Below are positions 45,980 through 55,205 of a stretch of 64,000 nucleotides of DNA, piece after piece. Source of the stretch: Altererythrobacter sp. XM-24bin4. GTDB lineage: Bacteria > Pseudomonadota > Alphaproteobacteria > Sphingomonadales > Sphingomonadaceae. The notes under the pieces were generated by a model, which was not told the DNA's origin, did not search any database, and was given only the letters and a program-made list of their open reading frames with translations. The position numbers were made by a program, and so were the translations under genes. Location: positions 1,866,334 through 1,930,333 of the forward strand of contig QCWG01000001.1 of the NCBI GenBank assembly GCA_003149575.1, in the 5' to 3' direction. The number at the start of each line of letters is the position of its first letter. The stretch's first letter is position 1.

Positions 45980-46064
45980 CTCAAGGGACCCCCTAAAGGT
46001 TCAGTGTTCAACCAAACGGTTATGAGCCTGCCTTGCGGATGTCCCTTGGGGCAGAAGAAGCGCG

Positions 46065-46092
46065 CATATAGGGCTTCTGCAGCAAATCGCAA
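46065..46092 (-). promoter_or_regulatory. Predicted promoter of the decarboxylase gene
   Basis: On the minus strand TTGCGA (46087-46092) and TATATG (46065-46070) are 16 nt apart, the same layout as the peroxiredoxin promoter. A 7-bp repeat GCAGAAG/CTTCTGC flanks the -10 region. Confidence 0.45.
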
Positions 46093-46094
46093 AT

Positions 46095-46117
46095 GAAAAA
46101 GCACGCCTCGTACGCGC
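46095..46117 (-). terminator. Weak terminator after nspC
   Basis: On the minus strand GCGCG and CGTGC form a 5-bp stem with one G-U pair and a 7-nt loop, followed by TTTTTC. It lies about 40 nt past the nspC stop, upstream of the decarboxylase promoter. Confidence 0.35.
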
Positions 46118-46158
46118 GATCATCGCCCTCATGTCCGGCCGTTTCTAAACCAACGCGC

Positions 46159-47337
46159 TCAGCTCAATCGGTTCCGAAAATCTTCGTACCCGAATGACTT
46201 CACCAGCTCCAGCTGGTCGATCTCGCTGTCCCAGAGGTATATGCTGGGCAGTTGCACGCCGTTAAACGTGTTGGTTTTGACCATCGAATAATGCGCTTGG
46301 TCGAGAAACGCAAAGCGTGCACCGGGTTCTGCCGGCACAGGCAGGCGATAATCGCCGATCACATCACCAGCCAGGCAAGACGGCCCGCCCAACCGGATCG
46401 GTACGTGCTCCTCGTCTGTGACTTCGCCAAGCATTGCGGGACGGTAGGGCGCTTCGATCACATCGGGCATGTGGCAGGTGGCGGAAACATCGGTGATACC
46501 CACTGGCATGCCGTTCCACTGCACATCCAGCAGCGTGCCAACAAGAATTCCAGCGTCCAACGCGACCGCTTCTCCAGGCTCGATGATGATCTCTGCGCCC
46601 GTGTCCGCTTTGGCATCGCGCAGGAACTGGATCAGTTCGTCGCGTTGGTAGTCGGCGCGGGTTATGTGATGCCCGCCACCCATGTTGATCCACTTTAGCT
46701 GGCCGAAATAGGGCTCGAGCGCGTCAAACACCGCGTCCCACGTGCGCTTCAATGGCTCCAGATCCTGCTCGCACAGATTGTGGAAATGGATGCCATCCAC
46801 GCCCTCCAGATGCTCTTCGGTCAGCTGGTCAAGCGGGAAGCCCAGTCGCGAACCGGGGCTGGATGGATCGTATTTCGCCACTTTACCGGTTGGCACCATT
46901 GGGTTGATGCGCAGACCAACGTCAAAGTCCTGCCCCCCTGCCCGCGCGTTCTCCAATATCAGCGAGGCACGCTTGAGCTGGTCAGGTGAATTGAAGATCA
47001 CATGATCCGAAAGTCGGCAAATCTCTTCGAGTTCTTCAGGCTTATAGGCAGCCGAGTAAGTCGCAATTTCGCCATCATAGAACTCGCTTGCGAGCCGCGC
47101 TTCCCACAGGCCCGATGTGCATACACCATCGAGGTACTCGCCGATGATGTGCGCGGTCGACCACATGGAGAACGCCTTCAGCGCACCCAACACCTTGATC
47201 TCGGCTGCATCGCGAATATCGGCCAATATCTTGCAATTGGCGCGCAGCTTAGCCGCATCCACAACGAAAGCGGGGCTATCGACGCGGTTCAAATCAAATT
47301 GGGCAAAGGCGCCCGGATCGCCAGCTTTCGTTTCCAC
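46159..47337 (-). CDS. nspC: Carboxynorspermidine decarboxylase
   Basis: NspC decarboxylates carboxynorspermidine or carboxyspermidine to the triamine, a PLP enzyme of the alanine-racemase fold. The 392-residue protein has the PLP Lys54 (LGALKAFSM), HFHNLCEQD, NMGGGHHIT and the C-terminal GPSCLAGDVIGDY with the active-site Cys. The GTG start overlaps the CASDH stop by one base. Confidence 0.94.
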   Translation of the reverse strand: METKAGDPGAFAQFDLNRVDSPAFVVDAAKLRANCKILADIRDAAEIKVLGALKAFSMWSTAHIIGEYLDGVCTSGLWEARLASEFYDGEIATYSAAYKPEELEEICRLSDHVIFNSPDQLKRASLILENARAGGQDFDVGLRINPMVPTGKVAKYDPSSPGSRLGFPLDQLTEEHLEGVDGIHFHNLCEQDLEPLKRTWDAVFDALEPYFGQLKWINMGGGHHITRADYQRDELIQFLRDAKADTGAEIIIEPGEAVALDAGILVGTLLDVQWNGMPVGITDVSATCHMPDVIEAPYRPAMLGEVTDEEHVPIRLGGPSCLAGDVIGDYRLPVPAEPGARFAFLDQAHYSMVKTNTFNGVQLPSIYLWDSEIDQLELVKSFGYEDFRNRLS

Positions 47338-48548
47338 TAGAAGGAGACCGGCCCATCAAGCTCTTCAACCGTCCACGGCAGACCGTGCTGGTTGAGCATT
47401 TCCATGAACGGATCGGGGTCCATTTCTTCCATATTGAACACGCCGTCGCCTGACCAGATGCCCTGCACCATCATCGCGCTGCCGATCATCGCGGGCACGC
47501 CGGTGGTATAGCTGACCGCTTGATTACCGGTTTCCTTATAGGCCGCTTCGTGGCTGCAGATGTTCTTGATATAGAATGTCTTTTCGCCCGACCCATCGAG
47601 CGCCTCACCAGTCGCGATACAGCCGATATTGGTGTTGCCCTTCGTCGTTTCACCCAGAGTTTCTGGCTTCGGCAAAACAGCGGCGAGGAATTGCAGCGGG
47701 ATGATCTCCTTGCCCTGATACTTCACCGGATCAATGCGCGTCATTCCGACATTCTGCAGCACGGTCAGATGCGTGATGTAGGCATCGCCAAATGTCATCC
47801 AGAAGCGCGCACGTTCAATCTCGGGATTAAATTTCGCCAGGCTTTCCAGTTCCTCGTGATACATCAAATAAGCATTCTTCGGCCCGACCGCTTCGAAATC
47901 GAATTCGGTCTTCACTTGCATCGCGGGGGTCTCGACCCACTCACCATTCTCCCAGTGGCGGGCAGGCGCGGTCACTTCACGAATGTTGATTTCCGGATTG
48001 AAGTTGGTGGCAAAATGCTGGCCATGGTCGCCGCCATTGCAGTCAAGAATATCAAGGGTGCGAATAGTCTTCAGTTTGTGCTTCTTCAGCCACATTGTGA
48101 ACACGCTGGTCACGCCGGGATCGAATCCGCTGCCCAGCAGCGCCATCAGCCCGGCATCCTTGAACCGGTCGTGATAGGCCCACTGCCACTTGTATTCGAA
48201 CTTGGCCTCGTCCTTCGGCTCATAATTCGCGGTGTCGAGATAGGAAACACCGGCCTCAAGGCATGCGTCCATGATCGGCAGATCCTGATATGGCAGCGCG
48301 AGGTTGACCACCAGGCTTGGCTGAATTTTGCTGATGAGGTTGACCATGGCGGGCACTTCTTCCGCGTCGATCTCGTAAGTGGCGACGTCATTTCCGGTGC
48401 GCGCCTTCACACTTTCGGCAATCGCATCGCACTTGCGCTTGGTCCGGCTGGCAAGGTGGATGTCAGAGAATATCTCTGTATTCATCGCCATCTTGTGGAC
48501 GCAAACCGAGCTGACTCCGCCGGCTCCGATGACAAGGACTGTGGACAT
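47337..48548 (-). CDS. Carboxynorspermidine/carboxyspermidine dehydrogenase (saccharopine-dehydrogenase family)
   Basis: The 403-residue NADPH enzyme condenses aspartate semialdehyde with a diamine to the carboxy-triamine, the step before NspC. It has the Rossmann loop VIGAGGVSSV at the N-terminus and saccharopine-dehydrogenase features (SRTKRKCDAIAE, LGSGFDPGVT). The adjacent, overlapping nspC gene fixes the role better than sequence alone. Aspartate semialdehyde is made by asd at 58.6-59.6 kb. Confidence 0.9.
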   Translation of the reverse strand: MSTVLVIGAGGVSSVCVHKMAMNTEIFSDIHLASRTKRKCDAIAESVKARTGNDVATYEIDAEEVPAMVNLISKIQPSLVVNLALPYQDLPIMDACLEAGVSYLDTANYEPKDEAKFEYKWQWAYHDRFKDAGLMALLGSGFDPGVTSVFTMWLKKHKLKTIRTLDILDCNGGDHGQHFATNFNPEINIREVTAPARHWENGEWVETPAMQVKTEFDFEAVGPKNAYLMYHEELESLAKFNPEIERARFWMTFGDAYITHLTVLQNVGMTRIDPVKYQGKEIIPLQFLAAVLPKPETLGETTKGNTNIGCIATGEALDGSGEKTFYIKNICSHEAAYKETGNQAVSYTTGVPAMIGSAMMVQGIWSGDGVFNMEEMDPDPFMEMLNQHGLPWTVEELDGPVSF

Positions 48549-48813
48549 GAGGGATTTACCTTTCGAAATCGAATCTTTGGCCGCTCTCTAAAGCAATGCG
48601 CGGAGTGCGTAAATTGATCGGAATCTTTCCTACTTTGCGCGGCTTGGGCATGATGCTCGAATGCAAGCAGAGAACACCCCAAACCCGCAGAAATCCGTAC
48701 AATTTCGGTTTCATAAACCGGTGAGTATTTTTCACCAATGGACTGTGTTCCATGTGTTCCATCCTGTAGGAAACTAGCCTCAAATAACAAAGTGCCAGGA
48801 CAAGAAGAGCGCG
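48549..48813. other. Divergent intergenic region between CASDH and the dehydratase gene
   Basis: It holds a perfect 6-bp hairpin CGGTTT/AAACCG (48706-48720, loop CAT) and a tandem TGTGTTCCA direct repeat near 48747-48765. No gene or recognised RNA is seen. Confidence 0.4.
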
Positions 48814-49773
48814 ATGACAGAAACCACACGACTGCCGACCCGCGAGGGAGTGATTGAAGCCGCGGAGAGAGTTGCAGCGATCTTGCCGCCTACTCCGCTA
48901 CTTCCGATAGAGATCAATGGAACCCGCTGCTGGGTGAAGGCCGAGAATCTGCAACCTATTGGCGCGTTCAAGATCCGCGGAGCATGGAACCGGCTCTCAT
49001 CGCTCAGCGATGAGGAACGCGCGATGGGCGTAGTCGCGGTTTCAAGCGGTAATCACGCGCAGGGGGTGGCTTGGGCGGCAAAGCGGCTGGGAATTGCGGC
49101 GGCGATCGTAATGCCGGCTGACGCGCCAGAGGTGAAGCTGGAAGGGACGCGGGCACTGGGCGCGAAGATCGTCACCTATGACCGTCAGGGAGAAGATCGC
49201 GACAAGGTTGCTGCAAAGCTGATTAAGGAACGCGGCGGCACATTGGTGCACGCCTTTGCCGATCCATGGGTAATGGAAGGTCAGGGCAGCGCCGGAATCG
49301 AGATTGCGGCTCAATTGGGCCGCGAACCGAGCCGGATCATTGCATGTTGTGGTGGTGGCGGGCTGACAGTCGGTCTCACGCTGGCGTGCCCCGATGCGTC
49401 TATAGTGCCGGTAGAGCCCGAAGGTTGGGACATGGTCGGGCAATCGCTAGCGAAGGGAACGCTTGTGCACGCCGGAGCCGACGCGCCAAAAACGATATGT
49501 GATGCGCTTCAGCCTACTGCGACGAAGCAGATCAACCTCGATCTGCTTTTGGGGCGAAGCGACCCGGGCGTGACTGTAACCGATGACGAGGTGCGTGCGG
49601 CGCAACGCTTTGCCTTCTCGCGACTGCACCTTGTGGTTGAACCGGGAGGCGCAGCAGCTCTGGCCGCCGCGCTGGCGGGCAAAGTGCCGCTTGATGAAGC
49701 TACAGTGCTGATGGTCACAGGCGGCAATGTCGACGCGCATGCCTATGCACAGACGATTGCCGGAGATGCATAG
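48814..49773 (+). CDS. Serine/threonine dehydratase-like PLP enzyme
   Basis: The 319-residue fold-type II PLP protein has Lys53 in GAFKIRGAWN, the SSGNHAQGVA loop and GGGGLTVG, as in catabolic threonine dehydratase and serine/threonine ammonia-lyase. It lacks the ACT-like regulatory domain of biosynthetic IlvA, so it is more likely catabolic or a serine racemase relative. It lies 60 nt before the MAPEG pair. Confidence 0.88.
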   Translation: MTETTRLPTREGVIEAAERVAAILPPTPLLPIEINGTRCWVKAENLQPIGAFKIRGAWNRLSSLSDEERAMGVVAVSSGNHAQGVAWAAKRLGIAAAIVMPADAPEVKLEGTRALGAKIVTYDRQGEDRDKVAAKLIKERGGTLVHAFADPWVMEGQGSAGIEIAAQLGREPSRIIACCGGGGLTVGLTLACPDASIVPVEPEGWDMVGQSLAKGTLVHAGADAPKTICDALQPTATKQINLDLLLGRSDPGVTVTDDEVRAAQRFAFSRLHLVVEPGGAAALAAALAGKVPLDEATVLMVTGGNVDAHAYAQTIAGDA

Positions 49774-49833
49774 GTTGCGTTTGACAATTGACCTTGTGCT
49801 GCGCAGTCTTGCTGCTTCGAGGGGAGATAAATC

Positions 49834-50280
49834 ATGCAAGCTCAAATGCTAGCACCAGGAGCGGTGCTTATTGTCTGGTCAATAATCATGTTGATGTGGA
49901 CGGCGGGAACCCGGTTTCCGGCCATGGCAAAGTCAGGCATGGACTTGAAAAATGCCAAGCCTGGCGGACGCGGACAAGATCTGGAAGGCGCCATTCCCGA
50001 CAAGGTGAACTGGAAATCGCACAATTATTCGCACCTGATGGAACAGCCGACCATCTTCTATCCGACCATCATCATTCTGGCGATGATGGGAGCTGGCGCG
50101 ATCGACGTTTTGCTGGCGTGGATCTACGTCGGTCTGCGGATCGTCCATTCGCTCTGGCAAGCGCTAGTGAACGTTGTTGCCATTCGCTTCCTGCTTTTCA
50201 TTCTTTCAACCTTGGCACTGGCCGCGCTTGCTGTGCGAGCGGTATCGGTCACATTGCTGGCAGACCCGGGAGTACTTTGA
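49834..50280 (+). CDS. MAPEG-family membrane protein, first copy
   Basis: The 148-residue four-helix membrane protein matches the MAPEG (membrane-associated eicosanoid and glutathione metabolism) superfamily: HNYSHLMEQPTIFYP and AWIYVGLRIVHSLWQA are the helix-2 and helix-3 signatures. GAGGGGAGA precedes the ATG. The last base of its stop is shared with the next gene. Activity (glutathione transferase or peroxidase) is not established for such proteins. Confidence 0.85.
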   Translation: MQAQMLAPGAVLIVWSIIMLMWTAGTRFPAMAKSGMDLKNAKPGGRGQDLEGAIPDKVNWKSHNYSHLMEQPTIFYPTIIILAMMGAGAIDVLLAWIYVGLRIVHSLWQALVNVVAIRFLLFILSTLALAALAVRAVSVTLLADPGVL

Positions 50281-50723
50281 TGATCGGAATGGATATCCTG
50301 CAACCTGTTGTCGCGCTCACCATCTGGACGATGGTTATATGGTTCTGGATGTATGCCACACGCATTCCAGCGATGAGCAAGGCAAAAGTCGATCCTAAGG
50401 AGCTTTCACGCCTGCCCACCTCCGCAGGATTGGATGCTCAACTACCACCCGAAGTCCAGCGAAAAGCGCACAATTACAATCACTTGCACGAACAACCGAC
50501 GGTTTTCTATGCTGTGGCGATTGTACTTGCGATCATTGGCCAGGGCGACGGTATGAATTCTCTGCTGGCCTGGATATATGTTGGGCTTCGCGTCGCGCAC
50601 AGCCTTGTCCAGGCAACCGCCAATGTAGTGTTGGTTCGCTTTGTGCTGTTCGCCCTATCGAGCCTTGTGCTGATCGCGCTGATATTCCACGCAAGCATCA
50701 GCGTGTTTGATATTCATATGTAA
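50280..50723 (+). CDS. MAPEG-family membrane protein, second copy
   Basis: The 147-residue paralogue has HNYNHLHEQPTVFYA and AWIYVGLRVAHSLVQA. It starts at the ATG sharing one base with the stop of the first copy (TGATG), so the two are coupled and may hetero-trimerise. A later ATG at 50289 is possible. A GC-rich hairpin follows. Confidence 0.85.
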   Translation: MIGMDILQPVVALTIWTMVIWFWMYATRIPAMSKAKVDPKELSRLPTSAGLDAQLPPEVQRKAHNYNHLHEQPTVFYAVAIVLAIIGQGDGMNSLLAWIYVGLRVAHSLVQATANVVLVRFVLFALSSLVLIALIFHASISVFDIHM

Positions 50724-50731
50724 TGAAAGCG

Positions 50732-50756
50732 GGGGGCGCTTTAACGGCGCGCCCCC
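50732..50756. terminator. GC-rich hairpin between convergent MAPEG and trxB genes
   Basis: GGGGGCG (50732-50738) pairs with CGCCCCC (50750-50756) across an 11-nt loop. A short T-containing tail (CGCTTTCATT) is present only on the minus strand after the stem, so termination is likely but not strong. Confidence 0.5.
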
Positions 50757-50762
50757 TGCATT

Positions 50763-51737
50763 CTACTCGGCCGCTTCTGTCGCGGGTTCTTTTTCAAATT
50801 CCAGTGTCGCGAGGAACTTCTCCGCATCGAGCGCGGCCATGCACCCCATGCCTGCCGCTGTTACCGCCTGGCGATAGACATGGTCCGTCACGTCGCCGGC
50901 TGCGAAGACGCCTGGAATCGCGGTTTTCGGCGTGCCAGGTTTCACATCGAGATAGCCACTCTCGTCCATCGCCAGCTTGCCTTTAAACAGCTCGGTCGCA
51001 GGAGCATGGCCGATAGCCACGAACGCGCCATCGACTTCCAGAGTGGATTCTTCGCCAGTCTGGGTGTCTTTCAGAACCAGATGATGCAGCGCGCCATCTT
51101 CGCCCGCCTCGAACCGGACTACCGTCTTGTTCCAAAGCGGTGTGATCTTGTCCGACTTGAACAGCCTTTCCTGAAGGATCTTCTCGGAACGCAGTTCATC
51201 ACGGCGATGGATCAAGGTAACATCGTCCGAGTGATTGGTAAGGTAAAGTGCTTCTTCAACGGCGGTGTTGCCGCCGCCGATCACCGCCACCTTCTTGCCG
51301 CGGAAGAAGAATCCGTCGCAAGTCGCGCAAGCACTCACGCCCTTGCCGCCCAGTTCTTGCTCGCCCGGAACGCCAAGCCATTTGGCTTGCGCGCCAGTCG
51401 CGATCACAACCGTGTCTGCAATATACTCATCGCCGCTGTCGCCCACCGCGCGAAACGGTGAACCATTGTCAAAATCAACCTCGACAATGGTGTCCCACAT
51501 CATCCGCGTGCCAACATGTTCGGCCTGCTTCTGCATCTGCTCCATCAACCACGGGCCTTGAACCACATCCTCAAAACCCGGGTAGTTCTCGACATCTGTC
51601 GTGATGGTCAGCTGGCCGCCGGGTTGGATGCCTTGCACAACAATCGGTTCAAGCATGGCGCGCGCGCCATAGATAGCTGCGGAATAACCCGCCGGGCCTG
51701 AGCCGATAATGAGCATCTTGGTGCGGTGAGTAGCCAT
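50763..51737 (-). CDS. trxB: Thioredoxin-disulfide reductase
   Basis: TrxB reduces thioredoxin with NADPH. The 324-residue flavoprotein has the FAD loop IGSGPAGYSAAIY, redox Cys137/Cys140 (CATCDGFF), an NADPH loop GGGNTAVEEA and FAAGDVTDH. It has the usual bacterial length. It is monocistronic, converging on the MAPEG genes. Confidence 0.96.
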   Translation of the reverse strand: MATHRTKMLIIGSGPAGYSAAIYGARAMLEPIVVQGIQPGGQLTITTDVENYPGFEDVVQGPWLMEQMQKQAEHVGTRMMWDTIVEVDFDNGSPFRAVGDSGDEYIADTVVIATGAQAKWLGVPGEQELGGKGVSACATCDGFFFRGKKVAVIGGGNTAVEEALYLTNHSDDVTLIHRRDELRSEKILQERLFKSDKITPLWNKTVVRFEAGEDGALHHLVLKDTQTGEESTLEVDGAFVAIGHAPATELFKGKLAMDESGYLDVKPGTPKTAIPGVFAAGDVTDHVYRQAVTAAGMGCMAALDAEKFLATLEFEKEPATEAAE

Positions 51738-51814
51738 AGTAAAATCCTGATAGTGTCACCAAGCGATCTAGTCACTGTAACCACAAGCTTCAATTCGTGT
51801 ACGCAAGGAAAGCG

Positions 51815-52594
51815 TTACACATCCACAAGCGCGGCTTTCAACGCCTCGCGTTTGGCCGCATCGACGTCCAGAACCTGCTCCAAGTAAGCTTCGGTTGATC
51901 CGAAACGCTCTTTGACTGAACGCCGCGCCGCTTCGAGAAATTCGGCGTCAACTCCCATCAACACGCGCACCGTCGCTTCATCGATCCCGCCATATTTGTC
52001 GCCCATCAGCTCCATGCCATGGCGAATACGCTCTTCATTGCGCGGCGAGTGATTGGTGAGCAGGTAATCCTCCATCGCATCATCAGGATGCACGCCCAAG
52101 ATGTGATGGAGAAGATCGACAGCGATCCCGGTGCGATCCTTGCCCGCTGCGCAGTGAACCAAGCTGGCGCTCTCTCCCTCTGTCAATACGGAAAAATAAC
52201 GCTTGAGAACCCAATTCACGCCTTCGCGATCGGGCAGCGCACCATACAGGTCTACCATCGCCTGATGCGCGTTTGCCGCATCAACATTGCCTTGGGCTGC
52301 CTCCAGATGCGGAGCGAGCCCGGCCGTCTCGCCAGAGAAATAGATCACCTCTCCGTCAAAGCCTTCAGGTCGCTTGCATGTGTGCCGTTCTCGCTCGCTA
52401 TCGCCGCGCAAGTCGATCACATAGCGCAAATCCAGCGCTTCGACCGTCGCCAGGTCATGCTCCCCTGCCTCGGCATGATGGCCAGAGCGAAACAATAGCC
52501 CAGTTTTGACCTTTCCGCCTCCGGCAACGGCATATCCGCCATAGTCACGCAGGTTGTGGATGGCATTGGTCGGCAAGAAGCGGTCACGAATCAT
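51815..52594 (-). CDS. Tyrosine/dual-specificity protein phosphatase
   Basis: The 259-residue protein (ATG at 52594) has the P-loop HCAAGKDRTG with nucleophile Cys148 and Arg154, and the N-terminal NLRDYGGY with LFRSG typical of the Y_phosphatase3 family (mycobacterial PtpB-like). Such enzymes act on phosphotyrosine or phosphoinositides. The frame is open to 52735 but that part is not conserved. The substrate is unknown. Confidence 0.88.
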   Translation of the reverse strand: MIRDRFLPTNAIHNLRDYGGYAVAGGGKVKTGLLFRSGHHAEAGEHDLATVEALDLRYVIDLRGDSERERHTCKRPEGFDGEVIYFSGETAGLAPHLEAAQGNVDAANAHQAMVDLYGALPDREGVNWVLKRYFSVLTEGESASLVHCAAGKDRTGIAVDLLHHILGVHPDDAMEDYLLTNHSPRNEERIRHGMELMGDKYGGIDEATVRVLMGVDAEFLEAARRSVKERFGSTEAYLEQVLDVDAAKREALKAALVDV

Positions 52595-52800
52595 GCCTTG
52601 ACTGGTGGCAGCCTTCGTGGGGTGCGGCAAGCTCAACCGCTCATCTGATGAAGGGCGCGCGGCAAAGTAGTGTGAGCCCAAACGCCAAACATCTCCTCGA
52701 GCTAATCTGGATTGGACCCCATGGCTGGCAACCATGTTAGAGATGGACGAGCTGATGGGCTAAGCCTGTGTCTGGACAGAGCCAAGTCCGCGAATTCGCT

Positions 52801-53706
52801 CTACCCCTTGCCCTTAGTTTTGGTGTTACCCTTCTTCGCATTGGCCTCGATAAATTCGATAATCTGGCCGGCAATATCTTTGCCGGTTGCGGTCTCGATG
52901 CCTTCTAGTCCGGGCGAGCTGTTTACTTCCATGATAACTGGGCCATGATTGCTGCGCAGCAGGTCCACTCCGCAGACATTCAGCCCCATCGCCTTCGCCG
53001 CACGGACGGCGGTTGAACGTTCTTCAGGGGTGATCTTGATGAGGCGCGCGCTACCGCCGCGGTGTAGGTTGCTGCGAAACTCTCCCTCGGCCCCTTGGCG
53101 CTTCATTGCGGCGACCACCTTGCCACCGACCACGAGACAGCGGATGTCCGAACCGCCAGCTTCCTTGATGAATTCCTGCACCATAATGTTCACATTTGCG
53201 CCGCGGAACGCCTCGATAATCGACGCGCCACCCTTCAGCGTTTCGGCAAGGACCACACCGATACCCTGTGTCCCTTCAAGCAGTTTGATGACTACCGGCG
53301 GTCCATTCACAGCCTTGATAATCTGCTCGGCTTGCTTTGGATCGTTGGCATATGCCGTCAGTGGCAGGCCGAGGCCGTATTTCGCCATAATCTGGGTAGA
53401 CCGGAGCTTGTCCCGGCTGCGACCAATCGCGACACTTTCGTTGAGTGACCAGACTCCGCCCATTTCGAACTGACGCAGAACGGCCAATCCATAGTTGGTG
53501 ATCGACGCTCCGATGCGCGGGATGACGGCATCATACCCCTTCAGCGTTTCTCCACGATACATGACAGTGGGTCGGTGACTGGCGATATTCACTGTGCAGC
53601 GGGTAGTGTTGAGAATATCGAGTGTATGCCCGCGCTCCTCCGCAGCGCTGACCAGCCGCTGGTGAGAATAGAGGCTGGGATTTCGCGCTAGCATGGCAAT
53701 TTTCAT
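52801..53706 (-). CDS. rimK: RimK-family alpha-L-glutamate ligase (ATP-grasp)
   Basis: The 301-residue protein has the ATP-grasp fold with [24 protein letters not shown] and the metal-binding [12 protein letters not shown]. RimK adds Glu residues to the C-terminus of ribosomal protein S6 in E. coli, and homologues add amino acids to other carriers. The RimB gene is 5 nt upstream, which supports RimK over other ATP-grasp roles. Confidence 0.9.
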   Translation of the reverse strand: MKIAMLARNPSLYSHQRLVSAAEERGHTLDILNTTRCTVNIASHRPTVMYRGETLKGYDAVIPRIGASITNYGLAVLRQFEMGGVWSLNESVAIGRSRDKLRSTQIMAKYGLGLPLTAYANDPKQAEQIIKAVNGPPVVIKLLEGTQGIGVVLAETLKGGASIIEAFRGANVNIMVQEFIKEAGGSDIRCLVVGGKVVAAMKRQGAEGEFRSNLHRGGSARLIKITPEERSTAVRAAKAMGLNVCGVDLLRSNHGPVIMEVNSSPGLEGIETATGKDIAGQIIEFIEANAKKGNTKTKGKG

Positions 53707-53711
53707 AAGAA

Positions 53712-54182
53712 TTATCCTCTGCTTTTCAGCAATTTACGCTCGTGCAAGGGCGATTGGAGATAGGAGCGGCTCGGTTCGACCAGAAACCTGCGCCGTAATG
53801 CGGTCCGCCCGATCAGTATCGGGAATTTCATGTCTGATCGGTCAGCAAGGCTGAATTCAGCACGGAATTTATGGCTTCCCAGTGTTAAAGCGGTTTTGAT
53901 GATAAAACGTGTCTGCCCGTCGCCATTCGAGCTTGTAATGATACGGCGATCTGCGCGTGGGACTTCGCATGTAACCGGCTCGCTGCGGCCTTCACCCAGA
54001 TCGAGTAGAAAGCGTACCCAGCGTTGGCCATCGCGATCAAACCGCTCGATCTCGGTTGCGTGAAGCGAAGATGTCCGGGCGCCAGTATCAATCTTGGCTG
54101 GGATGCGCGCCGATACAAGATCGGGCAGACCGACCAGTTCACGCCATCCGACAATGGCCGGTTCAGGGCGACTTGCAGCCAA
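53712..54182 (-). CDS. rimB: RimB-type retropepsin-like/ATP-dependent zinc protease family protein
   Basis: The 156-residue protein belongs to the family often called RimB or ATP-dependent zinc protease: [13 protein letters not shown] with the Asp-Thr-Gly of aspartic proteases (Asp32), and [22 protein letters not shown] near the end. It starts with TTG at 54182, directly after the TAG of the lipoprotein gene, with GGGAG 8 nt upstream. RimB acts with RimK on poly-Glu tails in Pseudomonas. Confidence 0.85.
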   Translation of the reverse strand: MAASRPEPAIVGWRELVGLPDLVSARIPAKIDTGARTSSLHATEIERFDRDGQRWVRFLLDLGEGRSEPVTCEVPRADRRIITSSNGDGQTRFIIKTALTLGSHKFRAEFSLADRSDMKFPILIGRTALRRRFLVEPSRSYLQSPLHERKLLKSRG

Positions 54183-55205
54183 CTATCTTGCTCCCAAAAT
54201 CGCTAGACCATCGCCGCCGTCGCCGACATCCAATCGCCTCAGCACTTCACCGGAGGCGAAATCGACTTCAGCCACGGTATCGCTTGCGGTTTCAGCGACA
54301 TACACGCGCTTGCCATCATTCGACCACAGGATCGTAACCTGGAAACGATCTTCGGCTTCCTCTGGGCTGGAAACAGAAATCTTGCGCACGACTTCGCGTT
54401 TGTCCAGGTCGATCACTGTCAGACCGCCATCCATCAGGTCGGACGTGACGGCAAAGTCACCTTGCGGCCGGATAGCCAATCGCAGCGGAAACGCTCCGGT
54501 CTTTAATGTGGTACGCACCGCCATAGTATCAGGATCGAGCTCATAAGCTTCGTTCGATCCGCGCGCTGACACCCACAGCGCCGTCCCATCCGGCGACAAT
54601 GCAATGCCCTCTGGCTCTTCCCCGACAGTGACCGACATCGGAGCGCGGCGTGTCCGCAAGTCGATCCGTGTGACGGTCTTCGAACCCAGATCAGTGGTCC
54701 AGGCATGCCGTGAATCGGGGGCCACGACCAGCATGTGCGTACCGAGTTTGCCCGACGAATACTCGAAGGTCTTCGCATCACCCAGCGGATCGCGGATCCA
54801 GAAGATCGACTGACGCCCCTCAGCGGTAGAATAGAGATCGCCATTCGCATGCCATACGATGCCGTGTGGACGAGCATTCTCGCCCAGATCAATGCTGCGG
54901 ACCTTTTCCAATGTGTCGGTCGCAAAGATGTCGACTGTAGTACCGCCATAGCATGCCAGGGCGACATGTTGACCATCAGGCGAAGTCGCCAGTTCATGCG
55001 GATTTTTGCAACTGTCGAGCCGCAACACTTCCACGCCTGTTGCCAGGTCAACCTTGGACAAAGTGTCGCCGAATTTGTTGGCGACAAAAAGCGTACCTGA
55101 CGCAGGGCTTGCTGCATCACTGGAGTTCGCAGCCGGGCCAACCTCGACCGGCGAACAGCCAACAATCATCAAGGCGGTGCAGAGGGCATGGAGTTTTGCC
55201 TTCAT
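54183..55205 (-). CDS. YncE-like beta-propeller lipoprotein
   Basis: The 340-residue protein has a lipoprotein signal (IVGC, lipidated Cys17) and then six or seven YVTN/YncE-type repeats such as GTLFVANKFGDTLSKVDLATG and PEGIALSPDGTALWVSARG. It would be a periplasmic seven-blade propeller binding protein or ligand. The ATG at 55205 is preceded by GTG in frame; GAGAG is upstream. It is first in an operon with rimB and rimK. Confidence 0.88.
   Translation of the reverse strand: MKAKLHALCTALMIVGCSPVEVGPAANSSDAASPASGTLFVANKFGDTLSKVDLATGVEVLRLDSCKNPHELATSPDGQHVALACYGGTTVDIFATDTLEKVRSIDLGENARPHGIVWHANGDLYSTAEGRQSIFWIRDPLGDAKTFEYSSGKLGTHMLVVAPDSRHAWTTDLGSKTVTRIDLRTRRAPMSVTVGEEPEGIALSPDGTALWVSARGSNEAYELDPDTMAVRTTLKTGAFPLRLAIRPQGDFAVTSDLMDGGLTVIDLDKREVVRKISVSSPEEAEDRFQVTILWSNDGKRVYVAETASDTVAEVDFASGEVLRRLDVGDGGDGLAILGAR

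Noticed and set aside
47520-48617. 365-codon open frame opposite the carboxynorspermidine dehydrogenase gene
   Set aside because: Antisense shadow of a clear enzyme gene; no family resemblance.
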